64,000 nt of DNA from Anolis sagrei (GCF_037176765.1 NC_090024.1:105655557-105719556), one strand, 5' to 3'. Shown: positions 32,395 through 43,657, counted from the stretch's first letter. Numbers and translations are program-made. The notes: a model not told the origin generated them from the letters alone.

Positions 32395-32469
32395 AATCCT
32401 AGAGTTGTAAGGGACCCCCAATGGTCATCTATACAGATGGCCACCTAGCCTCTGCTTAATTATAATAGA

Positions 32470-32510
<41 letters not shown>

Positions 32511-33005
32511 GAAGCCTAGAGTTGTAAGGGACCCCCAATGGTCATCTACAGATGGCCACCTAGCCTCTGCTTAATTATAATAGAGAATACATTTTTTTGT
32601 TGTGTCAGGAGCGACTTGAGAAACTGCAAGTCGCTTCCGGTGTGAGACCGTCTGCAAGAACGTTGCCCAGGGGACACCCGGATGATTTTTTTGATGTTTT
32701 TATCATCCTTGTGGGAGGCTTCTCTCATGTCCCCACATGAGGAGCTGGAGCTGATAGAAGGAGCTCATCCGCTTCTCCCCGGATTCGAACCTGTGACCTG
32801 TCGGTCTTCAGTCCTGCCGGCACAGGAGTTTAACCCACTGCGCCACCGGGGTCTCCTATAGAGAATAATAATAATAATAATAATAATAGGAGCCTAGAGT
32901 TGTAAGGGACCCCTAAAGGCCATCCAGTCCAGCCCTCTTTCTCCCAGGCAGGCCTCTTCTTTCTCCCATCTACTAACTCCCAACAGATGGGCATGTTGCC
33001 TCTGC
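32395..33005 (-). repeat. triplicated CR1 3' end with (AAT)n and a nested SINE
   Basis: The segment CCTAGAGTTGTAAGGGACCC, then GATGGCCACCTAGCC and GCTTAATTATAATAGAGAAT, occurs at 32397-32470 and 32516-32589. A related third copy starts at 32886. (AAT)n runs lie between units. A SINE (32590-32857) is inserted after the second unit with a 10-bp duplication ATAGAGAATA. Confidence 0.8.
32590..32857 (-). mobile_element. tRNA-derived SINE (family A)
   Basis: Head at the right (GGAGACCCCGGTGGCGCAGT on the minus strand), B-box read here as GATTCGAACCTGTGACC, tail at the left. ATAGAGAATA flanks both sides (32580-32589, 32858-32867). Confidence 0.92.
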
Positions 33006-33348
33006 TTAATATTAATAGATATTACTTGCATGCTCCAATATAAAGCAGTCTGATTTCTTGCAAAAGAGCTCTTTGAGTTTTACTAAGTTTAACTGGTCGC
33101 CCACTGGTTCTTTTTAAAAGGGGGTCTCTGTAGCAATTTCTGGACTCTGCAACAGAACTCTTCCAGGGATACAAGAAAAAATGGCATATTTTGATGAGCT
33201 GATCCTGTACTTCGATGGGGAACTCTTCATTTCACCATCTGTTTTATGTGGAATCATAGTGATATCATACAAAAGGGCCATTTCACTGATCCATTAATAC
33301 ACTATAACTTTTAAAAAAATTTTAATTAAAGGAAGGAACAAAGAATCC

Positions 33349-34135
33349 ATTGTATTGTTGAAGGCTTTCATGGCTGAAATCACTAGGTTCTTGTGGGTTT
33401 TTCCGGGCTATAGAGCCATGTTCTAGAGGCATTTCTCCTGACGTTTCGCCTGCATCTATGGCAAGCATCCTCAGAGGTAGTGAGGTCTGTTGGAATTAGG
33501 ACAATGGGTTTATATATCTGTGGAATGGCTGGGGTGGGGCAAAGAGCTTTTCTCTGCTGGAGCTAGGTGTGAATGTTTCAACTGACCACCTTCATTAGCA
33601 TTTGAAGGCCTGCCTGAGCCTGAGAAATTCTCTTGCTGAGAGGTGTTAAGATGTGCCTGGTTGTTTCCTCTCTGTTGTTTTGCTGTTGTAATTTTAGAGT
33701 TTTTTTAATACTGGTAGCCAGATTTTGTTCATTTTCATGGTCTCTTCCTTTTTGTTGAAATTGTCCACATGCTTGTGGATTTCAATGGCTTCTCTGTGTA
33801 GTCTGACATGGTGGTTGTTGGTGTGGTCCAGCATTTCTGTGTTCTCAAATAATATGCTGTGTCCAAGTTGGTTCATCAGGTGCTCTGCTATGGCTGACTT
33901 CTCTGGTTGAAGTAGTCTGCAGTGCCTTTCATGCTCCTTGATTCGTGTCTGGGCAATGCTGCGTTTGGTGGCCTCTATGTAGACTTGTCCACAGCTGCAT
34001 GGTATACGGTAGACTCCTGCAGAAGTGAGAGGATCCCTCTTGTCCTTTGCTGAACGTAGCATTTGTTGGATTTTCTTGGTGGGTTTGTAGATCCATTGTT
34101 GGACATAAAAAGAAACCCACTTGAGGGTGGGAATA
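33349..34135 (-). mobile_element. Penelope-like element, 3' portion with GIY-YIG domain
   Basis: The minus frame covers IQQMLRSAKDKRDPLTSAG, GVYRIPCSCGQVYIEATKRS and the RIKEHERHCRLL segment, extending further toward the reverse transcriptase than the copy at 29912. A 3' segment with a hammerhead core (33440-33474) and the terminus GTATTGTTGAAGGC (33355-33368) follows. It is truncated and broken. Confidence 0.88.
33440..33474 (-). ncRNA. minimal hammerhead ribozyme core (Penelope-derived)
   Basis: On the minus strand: CTGAGGA, GCTTGC, loop CATAGAT, GCAGGC, then GAAACGTC. All core positions fit CUGANGA...GAAA...GUC and stem II is fully paired. It is the best-preserved core in the window. Confidence 0.75.
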
Positions 34136-34250
34136 TATAGAATCATAGAGTTGGAAGAGACCTCGTGGGCCATCTAGTCCAACCCGCTGCCAAGAAGCAG
34201 GAAAATTGCATTCAATGCACCCCCGACAGATGGCCATCCATCTGTTGAGA
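34136..34250 (-). mobile_element. CR1 LINE 3' end
   Basis: ATAGAATCATAGAGTTGGAA, then GAGACC, GGGCCATCTAGTCCAACCC and GATGGCCATCCATCTG, is the CR1 3' terminus on the minus strand. It abuts the Penelope copy directly. Confidence 0.88.
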
Positions 34251-34549
34251 AGGAGAAGGAGGAAGGGGAGGAGAGAGAGGGGGGAAGGAAAAAAGAGGGA
34301 GGTGGGCCACACACTCTGTGCACACACTCTGACTATCTCTCCCACACACACACTCCCACAGCACAAGGGAAGGAGGAAGGTGCCATGATGAGGGTAATAG
34401 GGACACACGAAACTGACATTGCTTGGAAAAGAGCCCCAAAGACCATCCATCCCAACCTCATTTGGCAGTAAAGGAAGACATGATCAAAGCCCTCATAACG
34501 GATGGCCAACCAGTTGAAAGGGAGCCCTAAAGGCCATCCGGTCCAACCC

Positions 34550-34660
34550 CCTCCTACCCTCCTTCCTTCCCTCCCTCCCTTTATCTACTTCCCTTCCTTC
34601 TCCTTCCCTCCCTTCTCTTCCCTTCCTTTCTTTCCTTTTTCTCCTCCCCTCACCAGCTCC
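34550..34660. repeat. polypyrimidine tract (CCTT)n-rich
   Basis: About 110 bp of almost pure C and T. A minus-strand lysine-, arginine- and glutamate-rich frame here is an artefact of it. Confidence 0.85.
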
Positions 34661-34854
34661 ATCCTCCTTTATTAAAACTACAGTGTAGATGCACCCAAAG
34701 TCATCCATTCCACACTGCCATGTAAAATCAAGATTATCTACTTAGGACTGGATTATATGGCAGTGTAGACACATGCACGCGCACACACACATGGATGGAT
34801 GTTGGATCACTGGTTGGTGTGTGTGTGTATAATTACAATACTTTATATATTACT

Positions 34855-34883
34855 ATTATATATATATTGCTATATAATACATT

Positions 34884-34920
<37 letters not shown>

Positions 34921-34975
34921 ATATATATTACTATATAATATAATGTTACTACTATATATTACTATATTAAATAAA
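34855..34975. repeat. (AT)n microsatellite
   Basis: AT-only sequence with a perfect (AT)n core at 34889-34916. Confidence 0.9.
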
Positions 34976-35019
34976 CTCATAGAATAGACTTAGAAGGGAC
35001 TCTACCATGGTATTGGGGG

Positions 35020-35554
35020 AGAACAGACAGGAAGGAAGGAGAGAAGAAAAGAGGGAGGGAAAAAGGGAAGGAATGAAGGAGGGAAGGGGGCAAGGAAGGA
35101 GAGAGAGAAGGAGGGAGGGAAAGAAGGAAAGAGGGAAGGAAGGAAAGGAGAGAAGGAAGGAAGGAAGGAAGGAAGGCAAGAGGTACCAAAGGAAGGAAGA
35201 AGAGAAAGTAGAAAGGAAAGAAAAATGGAGGGAAATGCAGGAAAGAAGTAAAGAAAGAAAGGAGAAAAGGAAATTAAGAAGTGAAAGAAGGAAGGAAACA
35301 GGGAGAGAAGAAAGGAGACAACGGAAGAAGTCGAGAAAGGGGGAGGGAAGGAAGGAAAGAGAGGAAAAAGGATGAAACGAAAGAGCGAAAGAAGGAATGA
35401 AAGAAAGAGATAGAGAAGGAAGAAAGGAGAGGAAGGAGAAGAAAAAGGGGGAAGGAATAGGTAGGTAACTCTCTTTCATAATAGTCCAGATATCTGCCTC
35501 TACTTCGAAAATTCTTACTATAGGCCACAGCAACGCGTGGCAGGACACAGCTAG
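35020..35554 (+). mobile_element. Helitron-like element 3' part with purine tract
   Basis: A 430-bp (GGAA/GAAA)n purine tract is followed by GGCCACAGCAACGCGTGGC, a spacer, CTAG, then T. The 5' end is not recognisable, so the copy is partial or replaced. Confidence 0.72.
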
Positions 35555-35814
35555 TTTATTTATATGTGTAATCTTTTCAGGCTGAGTTTCACTTTTAAAA
35601 AGTCAGGCATGTGATTGGAGAGGAGGACGTGTGGTGTATTTCTAACTTGCTTACTTGTAAAATAATGTTTAAGATATAGGTAATTCAGATTAGGATTCCT
35701 TTCAGTTGTTTTTGTATTTATCTTTCTATTTGATAGTAAGTCATTCTTAGGATCATTAGCTCCAGTTGTCCTTTTGAACAAACAACTTACCCATTTTGGA
35801 TTTTATCCTCACAG

Positions 35815-35955
35815 GAGCGTTTATGATCCCTTTCCTCATTTTGCTGGTTCTGGAAGGAATCCCATTGCTCCATCTTGAATTTGCCATTGGGCAAAGACTC
35901 AGAAAATGTAGTGTGGGAGTCTGGAGTGAGGTCCACCCAACCCTGAAGGGAGTAG
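35815..35955 (+). CDS. SLC6A19: SLC6A19 exon 2
   Basis: Acceptor tatcctcacag, donor gtaagt. It encodes [20 protein letters not shown] (TM2) and the conserved [10 protein letters not shown] loop. Intron 1 is 11.1 kb. Confidence 0.95.
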
Positions 35956-36329
35956 GTAAGTTTACAGTAACAATAACTATAATAGTAATAATAATAGTAA
36001 TTTATTTAACCGAGTAACAAACTGACAAAAGTTTGACCTATAATAGAATAAACCTGTGTCAAAAACATAGATCTCCCCTGCCTCCAAATTATAGTAAATG
36101 AACATCAAATTGCTAGCTGATTCTAGAAGCAATTGAATTATTATTTGAAGAATCTTTTCACCAACACTTAATTCTTTAATATTTATGGGGAAACACATTT
36201 CCCTCTTCCCTCTTCAGCAAATCCCTCTCTATATGTACTCATTTTGAAGCTTCATGCTTGCTGGACTATTATTATTATTACCTATTAAGCAATTTTTCAA
36301 TTTTTTCAAATGAGAAATACCATTATTTC

Positions 36330-37990
36330 ACCACATAATAGTCGCGATCGCATAACAGTCGCACCTCCCTTTTTGGAGTTCCATTTTTTGGTATTTCACG
36401 ATTCTTCGCAAAATAGTTGCAACCCCTGCCCATGTGCATGTCTTTTGGGAGCCACCCATAGCTCTGAGGGGCAGGCACATGGGGTGGGTGAAGGCATGAG
36501 AGCTATGGGGCTTCCCTCAGCTGCTCCCAATTGAGGGAGGCCTTGGAGCTCTCGCCAGCAGGAGTGCAGGCAGATGAAGGATCACACACCTGTATGTCTG
36601 CCGGAGAGTGCTACAAGGTGTCACTCGGCTGCTGGGAAGAGCTACGAGGACTATCTCACCTGCTGAGGGAGACCCTGCATCTCTCTCTGGTGGGCGCATG
36701 GGCAGGCAGGTCTTCACCCGCATGCGCACATGCTGGTGACAGCTCCAGGTCCTTTGTTGGCAGACGAGGAAGGCCTTGTAGGTCTTGTTGGCAGGTGTGA
36801 GGGTTCCTTTGCAGCTATGGGGTTTCCCTCAGCTGCCAGAAACTGCAAAAAAAAGTCCTCACATAATAGTCGCACCCCCCCCCCTTTTAAAAAAAAAGAG
36901 TGGGGAAGTATATATTCAATATATTCTGTGTATTGAAACCATATAGAGAGTGACATCACTCTTTATATGCCAGTGGTTCTCAACCTTTCTAATGCCGTGA
37001 TCCCTAAATACGGTTTCTCATCTTGAGGTGACCCCCAACCATAAAATTATTTTCGTTGCTCCTTTATAACTGTAATTTTGCTACTCTTACAAATCATAAT
37101 GTAAATACCTGATATGCAGGATGTGTTTTCATTGTTACAAATTCAACATAATTGATGCATCGTGATTAATCAGAAAAAATATGTTTGGGGGAATATGGAA
37201 AACAGTTGGTGGGATTTGCAGTACCTTCGGCTGATTCAGCACTGACTTCCACCAACCACTGAAACCTTCACAAATTACACACCTGGACCAAAATTGGCAC
37301 ACAGAAAATACTGGAGGAAGTTGGGAAAAATTGACAATGGCTTAGGGGAGATGTAGTTCACCTACATCCCAGAGAGCACCATGAACCCAAACAATGATGG
37401 ATCTAGACCAAACGTGGCACAAATACCCAATATGCCCAAATTTGAATACTGGTGGAGTTTTGGGAAAATAGACCCTGACATTTGGGAATTGCAGTTGCCT
37501 GGCTCTTGCCCTTACGAGGCCAAGCCTCAAGCGGAGCCCCTATAGCTTGGCTCTCACCCTCACCAGCTGGCGGGGTTGCAAGTCAAGCGAGGGTGGCTCC
37601 GCTCGCGGCATGGCCTCAGGTGAAGCCTCCCTCGCTGCCTCGCAAGCCCGCCAGCCGGCAAGCAGGAAGAGCCAGGCAAGGGATGCCTCGCACGAGGCCA
37701 GGCCTTGAACGGAGCCTCCCTTGCCTGGCTCACACCCCTGCCGGCCCAGCAAGCAGCAAGAGCCAGGTGAGGGAGGCAGCCATTTTGAGCAGACGAAGGG
37801 GGCAGGGCCGAAAGAGGCAGCCTCACGACCCCTCCAAAATAGCCAAATGACCCCCCCTGGGGGTCGCGACCCCCAGGTTGAGAACCGCTGTTATATGGTT
37901 TCAATACACGGAATATATTGAATATATATTTCCCCACTCTTTTTTTAAAAGAGGGGGTGTGACTATTATGTGAGGACATTTTTTGCACAG
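36330..37990. mobile_element. old MITE-like repeat (CACATAATAGTCGC) interrupted by a hAT
   Basis: CACATAATAGTCGC occurs at about 36332 and again at 36861. A 100-bp inverted repeat (36843-36945 / 37892-37990) brackets a hAT element. The class is uncertain. Confidence 0.5.
36971..37890. mobile_element. hAT-like element, non-autonomous (CAGTGGTTCTCAACC family)
   Basis: The ends CAGTGGTTCTCAACCTTTC and (inverted) CAGCGGTTCTCAACCTGGGG are flanked by TTATATGC and TTATATGG. The interior has the GATGTAGTTCACCTACATCC module and a GC-rich part (37490-37830). Long frames in that part follow from its high GC content. No transposase is seen. Confidence 0.87.
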
Positions 37991-38137
37991 AACATATTGA
38001 ATATTTTATTTTCTTTCTTCCCTCCCTAAGGCTCACTCTGTTGTTCTATAAATATATTCTATAAATATATCATAGCTGTAATTTTTTAAATGATACAAAA
38101 TACAATTTGTCTCAAGTCTTTTCTTCTGCTCCATTAG

Positions 38138-38275
38138 GTTTGGCAGCAATGCTGGTCTCTTTCCTTGTGGGTTTATACTATAATACAATTATTGCCTGGG
38201 TGATGTGGTATTTCTTCAACTCGTTCCAAGAACCACTCCCCTGGAGTCAGTGTCCTCTCAATATAAACAATACAG
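38138..38275 (+). CDS. SLC6A19: SLC6A19 exon 3
   Basis: Acceptor ctccattag, donor gtatgg. It encodes TM3 ([19 protein letters not shown]) and [13 protein letters not shown], ending in the sequon NNT (N158). Confidence 0.95.
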
Positions 38276-38394
38276 GTATGGACCATGGCATGGAATGCTA
38301 ATCATAACTGGCAGTCTCTCATTTCTTAATAATAACGTATCTCATGTGGAAGCCTTTCCAAAGGGGGATTTATTGGATTGAATGAGCAAAACTG

Positions 38395-38868
38395 TCATTT
38401 TGCTGCTGTTATGAATAGTAATGTAAATATCTGATATACAGGATGTATTTGGCACAAATACCCAGTACACCTGGATGTGAATACTGGTGGGATTGGGGGA
38501 GGGTATTGATTATGTCCTGTGGGAGTTGTAGTTGCTGGGATTTATAGTTCACCTACAATCAAGAGCATTCCGAACTCTACCAACGATGGAATTGAATCAA
38601 ACTTGGCACACAGAACTCCCATGACCAACAGAAAATACTGGAAGGGTTTGGTGGGCATTGACCTTGAGTTTTGGGAGTTGTAGTTCACCTACATCCAGAG
38701 AGCACTGTGGACTCAACAATGATGGATCTGGACCAAACTTGGCACTAATTCTCAATATGCTCAAATATAAACACTGGTGGAGTTTGGGGAAAATAGACCT
38801 TGATATTTGGGAGTTATAGTTGCTGGGATTTATAGTTCACCTACAATCAAAGAGCATTTTGTTTATGT
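38395..38868. mobile_element. truncated hAT-like copy with module units
   Basis: The left part matches 37080-37130 (AATGTAAATATCTGATATAC). Two alternating units of the GGGAGTTGTAGTT module follow. Terminal repeats are missing. Confidence 0.65.
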
Positions 38869-39060
38869 CTTATATTTCATGGTCTTAATGATTTTAAGTC
38901 AAAGTTATATGTAGTAATTAGTTATTATAATTTCTTTGTGCTATTGTAAGTTGGCATTGAATTTTTGCCATCAATGTGTTGTAAACCGCCTTGAGTCCCC
39001 CCAGGGGTGAGAAAAGTGGTATATAAATATAGAAAATAATAATAATAAATAACAATAATG
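38869..39060 (+). mobile_element. L2-type LINE 3' end
   Basis: TTGTAAACCGCCTTGAGTCC, then GGTGAGAAAAGTGGTATATA and an (AAT)n-like tail. Confidence 0.75.
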
Positions 39061-39186
39061 CAGTTTTATACTGCTTTAACTGCTATTGCTGAATGCTACA
39101 GGATCTTGGGAGCTGTGATTTTACATGATCTTTAGTTTTCTCTTTTATTTGTGTTGTATTTTGAAATGGTCATATGACTGGTCAAA

Positions 39187-39218
<32 letters not shown>

Positions 39219-39221
39219 AAT

Positions 39222-39458
39222 GGGTTGTTGTAGGTTTTTTCGGGCTATATGGCCATATTCTAGAGGCATTCTCTCCTCACATTTTGCCTGCGTCTATGGC
39301 AAGCATCCTCAGAGGTAGTGAGTCCTTACTACCTCTGAGGATGCTTGCCATAGATGCAGGTGAAACGTCAGGAGAGAAAGCCTCTAGAATATGGGCATAT
39401 AGCCCAAAAAACCCTACAACATCCCAGTAATTTTGGCCATGAAAGCCTTCGACAATAC

Positions 39459-39460
<2 letters not shown>
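39222..39460. mobile_element. Penelope-like element end, head-to-head palindrome
   Basis: The same arrangement as 8086-8303: inverted arms meet near 39325. The right arm carries a hammerhead core and ends CATGAAAGCCTTCGACAATA; the left arm is diverged. An (AAT)n run follows. Confidence 0.75.
39335..39369 (+). ncRNA. minimal hammerhead ribozyme core (Penelope-derived)
   Basis: CTGAGGA, GCTTGC, loop CATAGAT, GCAGGT, GAAACGTC. All core positions are present, with one wobble pair in stem II. The inverted arm to its left has lost the GAAA box. Confidence 0.68.
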
Positions 39461-39497
<37 letters not shown>

Positions 39498-39499
<2 letters not shown>

Positions 39500-39704
39500 A
39501 TCGCACAGTCCTAGACGCTTGGGAAGTGTTTGACTTGTGATTTTATGATACGAAATCCAGCATATAGATCTCGTTTGCTGTGACATACTGGGCTTTTGTG
39601 TCAATAATAATAATAATCCAATACAATGATCCAATACAACATGATCCAATACAACAGCCAGCAGAGTGATCTTGTCTGCTGTGGACTCATCTTGTTGTGT
39701 TTCA

Positions 39705-39707
<3 letters not shown>
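39498..39707 (+). mobile_element. R4/R2-like LINE 3' UTR copies
   Basis: ATCGCACAGTCCTAGACGCT and, after an (AAT)n break, GATCCAATACAACAGCCAGC to TTGTTGTGTTTCAAAT match the 3' UTR after the coding end at 13450-13555. Confidence 0.65.
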
Positions 39708-39752
<45 letters not shown>

Positions 39753-39820
39753 TTGAAACACAACACAACAAGATGAGTCCACAGCAGACAAGATCACTCT
39801 GCTGGCTGTTGTATTGGATC
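39643..39820. repeat. near-perfect palindrome around an (AAT)n run
   Basis: The left arm 39643-39707 and right arm 39751-39820 are reverse complements except for a 5-nt difference. They are joined tail to tail by (AAT)n. Confidence 0.92.
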
Positions 39821-40310
39821 ACACGTAGGACACTTCCCAAGTGTCTAGGACTGTGTGATGTATCGGAGAATAATGCATGCAGATCCCAGTAAGGTGGCCT
39901 TCTGCAGCTGGCAGATGGTAATTTTGTCAGTGTCAATTGTGTTTAAGTGCAGGCCGAGGTCTTTAGGCACTGCACCCAGTGTGCCAATCACCACTGGGAC
40001 CACCTAGATTGGCTTGTGCCAGAGTCTTTGCAGTTCGATCTTTAAATCCTCATATCAGACACTCTGCTGGCTGTTATATTGGATCACACGTCCAACACTT
40101 CCCAAGTGTCTAGATCTGTGTGATGTATCGGTGAATAATGCATGCAGATCCCAGTAAGGTGGCCTTCTGCAGCTGGCAGATGGCAATTTTGTCAGCACCG
40201 ATTGTGTTTAAGTGCAGGCCAAGGTCTTTAGGCACTGCACCCATTGTGCCGATCACCACTGGGACTATCTTGACTGGCTTGTGCCAGAATCTTTGCAATT
40301 ATTATTATTA
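39751..40310 (-). mobile_element. R4/R2-like LINE 3' end, duplicated in tandem
   Basis: On the minus strand two direct copies follow each other (40310-40067 and about 40060-39751). Each runs from CAAAGACT through GGGTGCAGTGCCTAAAGACC (GAVPKDLG) and GCCACCTTACTGGGATCTGC (ATLLGSA) to the 3' UTR. Confidence 0.7.
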
Positions 40311-40777
40311 TTATGTCTTCTCTGCCAAAGAGTGCTGGTTCCTTACTACAGCTCACGTGATTCCATAGCATTGCACTAAGGCAGTTAGAATGGTCTCAAA
40401 TTGCATTAATTCTACAGTACAGATTCATATTAGAAATAGCATCACTTGAAAACAAAGAAAGGATGTTTTTCCTCGCAAATTGTATTGATTGCTTGATTAA
40501 AACTCACCTTGATTGACTGAAAAGGATTTGTCCCATTCCCTGTGTTCCATATGAGTACCCATGGACACATCTTAATGTTTCATAATCTGTTTTGGAATTT
40601 CCTAAGTTTTCCCATTTATTTGTTTTCTGAAGAAAATTTATTTTTTGGAGTTTAGGATGTTGTTCTCGGGGAATTATGTTGAAATGTATGGGAAGTGTGC
40701 ATGGGCACTGCCATGTTCCTTTTGATGCAACGAGCAACACCCACCTGGATCGTAACACTTTGTTTCTTTGGTTCAAG
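40311..40777. other. intron 3 sequence, nothing recognised
   Basis: Only a short (ATT)n at 40300-40312 was noted. Confidence 0.4.
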
Positions 40778-40959
40778 GTTTTCTAGATGAATGTGCAAGG
40801 AGTTCTGCTGTTGATTACTTTTGGTACAGGAAGACCTTAAACATCTCCACTTCTATTGATGATTCTGGGACTGTGCAGTGGTGGCTTCTGCTGAGTTTGG
40901 CTTGCGCCTGGGGCGTGCTGTACGTGTGCACCATCAGAGGCATTGAAACAACAGGAAAG
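40778..40959 (+). CDS. SLC6A19: SLC6A19 exon 4
   Basis: Acceptor tttggttcaag, donor gtactt. It encodes extracellular loop 2 with [15 protein letters not shown] (D173) and sequon NIS (N182), then TM4 ([17 protein letters not shown]) and RGIETTGK. Confidence 0.95.
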
Positions 40960-41084
40960 GTACTTGCAGTCCTAGTGGCAAATGGAGAGCAGAGTATAGA
41001 CAAAGAACAACAGAAAACAACTTGCTTAAAAGACTTACAACTTTGGTTGTAACCACAGAGGCTTGGTTTGATATGGGATCATGG

Positions 41085-41218
41085 TGGGTGATCCCAAGGG
41101 TGCAAATGGCAATAATGGTTCCCTGCAACTTGGAGTGAACCCAACATTCTCCAAGTTGTGCATCCCCCTTGCTGCCTTGACTCCCAAGTTTCTTTGAGAG
41201 GACCCTACAATGGGGATG

Positions 41219-41261
<43 letters not shown>

Positions 41262-42510
41262 AGTATTTATATACCGCCTTTCTCACCCCTGGGGGGACTC
41301 AAAGCAGTTTGCACATAAATAATGGCAAAATTCAATGCCTTACATTGGGCACCGATACGATGCCAATACAAACAATTTCAATAGTAAAACATAAATTATA
41401 ATTAAAACAATACATCAACAAGCATTAAAACAATAAAACAGTCTCGTCAGTCAAATCGCCATTCCAGCCAATCTCCCTCTAAAATGCTACATACATCTAC
41501 TGTCCAAAGGCCTGGACCCAGAACCATGATTTAATTTTTTTTCTAAAAGTAAGGAGGGAGGGAGCTTATCTTACCCCATTTGGGAGTGTGTTCCATAGGC
41601 GGGGGGCCACAGCTGAGAAGGCCCCGTCTCTCTTCCTCGCCAGACTTATTTGTGCTGTTGACGGAAGCGAGAGCAGGGCCTCCCCAGATGATCTTAGATT
41701 ATGACATGGGACATAGGGGTGGATGCGTTCAGACAAGTAAGCTGGGCCAGAACCGTATAGAGCTTTATAGGTTAAAACCAGCACTTTGAATTGGGCTCGG
41801 AGATGGACTGGCAGCCAGTGGAGCTGGCACAACAGAGGGGTGGTATGCTCCCTGTATGTTGCCCCAGTTAGTAATCTGGCTGCTGCCCGTTGGACTAACT
41901 GAAGTTTCCGAACTGTCTTCAAAGACAACCCCACATAGAGGGCGTTGCAGTAATCTATTCGGGATGTAACCAGGACCTGTCCTTCTCCAAATTGAATCCA
42001 CCTCAAGCTAAAACTGCCCAAAGTTATGAAAATACATGATCGGAGAGTATATAAACAACAGGAATTCCAAGGCCTCCTCTCCACATTGAAGTGGATTATA
42101 TTTACAGTTTTTCAAGTTTTTGTAGGTTTTGATTTTTAAAAATGTTTGGCACTTCCTTTATTATCTACTGAGTGAATAAGATCTAAACGCAAATTAGAAA
42201 TGAATCCTATTGTTGTGCTGAGTGAATAAGATCTAAACGGGTGGCCAAATGGCGACATGGTTCCCCTCACTTAGGGGTTAATCCAGTCCTACATTCTCCA
42301 AGTTATGCATCCCCCTTGCTGCCTTGACCCCCAAGTTCCTTTGAGAGGATCCCACAATAGGGAAGAATGGGCATGCAGGCCCTGTCCTTCTCCAAACTGA
42401 ATCCACCTCAAGCTAAAATTGCCCAAAGTTATGAATAATACATGAACGGAGAGTATATAAACAAAGGGAATTCCAAGACCCCATCTGCACATTGAAGTGA
42501 CCAAATGACA
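41085..42510. repeat. segment duplication, first copy split by an L2
   Basis: The first copy (41098-41216 continuing at 41973-42090) and second copy (42238-42500) share ACATTCTCCAAGTTATGCAT, CCCCCTTGCTGCCTTGAC, then CTCCAAATTGAATCCACCTC and GAGAGTATATAAACAA. An L2 lies at the break in the first copy. A short repeat GAGTGAATAAGATCTAAACG occurs at 42169 and 42220. Confidence 0.78.
41219..41972 (-). mobile_element. L2-type LINE, 5'-truncated
   Basis: The minus frame reads SRIDYCNALYVGLSLKTVRK, then AAARLLTGATYREHTTPLLC and KALYGSGPAYLSERI, the L2/CR1-clade C-terminus. The 3' UTR ends TATATACCGCCTTTCTCACC and (ATT)n at 41222-41259. Confidence 0.9.
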
Positions 42511-42844
42511 CTTGGCCATTATTCAGGCGGAACAGCAATAAACAGGTTTTAAAAGTCTGGGTTCAGATGAAAAATGAGGTGCAATGAGCATGGGGAAAAT
42601 GCGAGACTTGGTGAAATTTACATGTGGTGCACTAGTGTGCACCAATGCATAACTGCATTAAAAAAACCTCTCGGGTATTCTTCAACTTTATGCATGCACT
42701 GCAGTGCATCTCCGCATCTCCGCAGCTACCTGGGGGGAAATGGTGGAAAACTTCAGGCAGATGTTCCCCCGATTTGGATCGTTCCAGATTAATGTGGTCA
42801 CTCTGGCAGGGTTGCTCTGGGCCACAGAGTCAGGTGGACACTCT

Positions 42845-43060
42845 CTGGAAAGTAACGGGTTTTTAAAAACCTCGCTCCCCAATGAGATTAGATTGGCGTC
42901 CTCCCTCCTTTCTTTTAGGAAAAAAACTTAAATCGTGGCTTTGGAACCAGGTCTTTGGCGAGCAGGCATAACGGCACTTTGGACATTGAACTGGACCATA
43001 TGATTGTGATAATAATGGAAACGGCTCTATGATTGTTTAACGAATGTTTATTGTTTTTAA
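42845..43060 (+). mobile_element. L2-type LINE fragment
   Basis: SLPNEIRLASSLLSFRKKT and a following GGCTTTGGAACCAGGTCTTT match the end of the L2 protein at 8720-8810. Confidence 0.6.
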
Positions 43061-43067
43061 ATTACTG

Positions 43068-43545
43068 TGTATTAATTTATTTATTTACTTATTTATTTAC
43101 AGTTCTTATATTCCGCCCTTCTCACCCCGCAGGGGACTCAGGGCGGATTACAGTAAACACATATATGGCAAACATTCAATGCCAGTTTGACAAACAACAT
43201 TTAACAGACAAAGGCTATTTAACTTTTTTCTGGCCGCCGGGGGAGCTGCTGCTTTTCATCGTCCATCAACGACACCGATGAAGTTCTTCCGCATTCCACA
43301 TTCCCCGGAGTCTTCTTTCTTTATGGCCTCATAAATTAGTTAAATTTAGCCTCCCACACAAGGTGGTACCTTATTTTCCTACTTGACAGATGCAACTGTC
43401 TTTCGGGTTGCAAAGGTCGACAACGGGCTACACAATGGCTGGACACCCACTCCAGCCCGGGCTGGCTTCAAACTCATGACCTTTTGGTCAGAGTGATCTT
43501 AATGCAGCTGACACTCAGCCAGCTGCGCCACAATCCCGGTTTATA
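43068..43545 (-). mobile_element. tRNA-headed, L2-tailed SINE
   Basis: The minus strand starts GGGATTGTGGCGCAGCTGGC (A-box region), with a B-box-like GGTCATGAGTTTGAAGCC about 50 nt later. The tail (plus strand TTCTTATATTCCGCCCTTCT) is L2-like. Confidence 0.8.
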
Positions 43546-43657
43546 TTGGGTTTATATTGTTGTTATACTGTGATTTGTGGCATCGAATTCTTGCCAGTGT
43601 TAGCCACTCTAAGTCCCCCCTCGGGAGTTGAGAAGGGCAGGGTAGAAATGTTGTAAA

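Noticed and set aside
37482-37850. Gly/Ala/Pro-rich frames on both strands
   Set aside because: They are GC-rich interior of a hAT copy without protein similarity.
39222-39325. A sixth hammerhead core on the left arm
   Set aside because: The GAAA box reads CAAAA and the triplet is changed, so the core does not fit.
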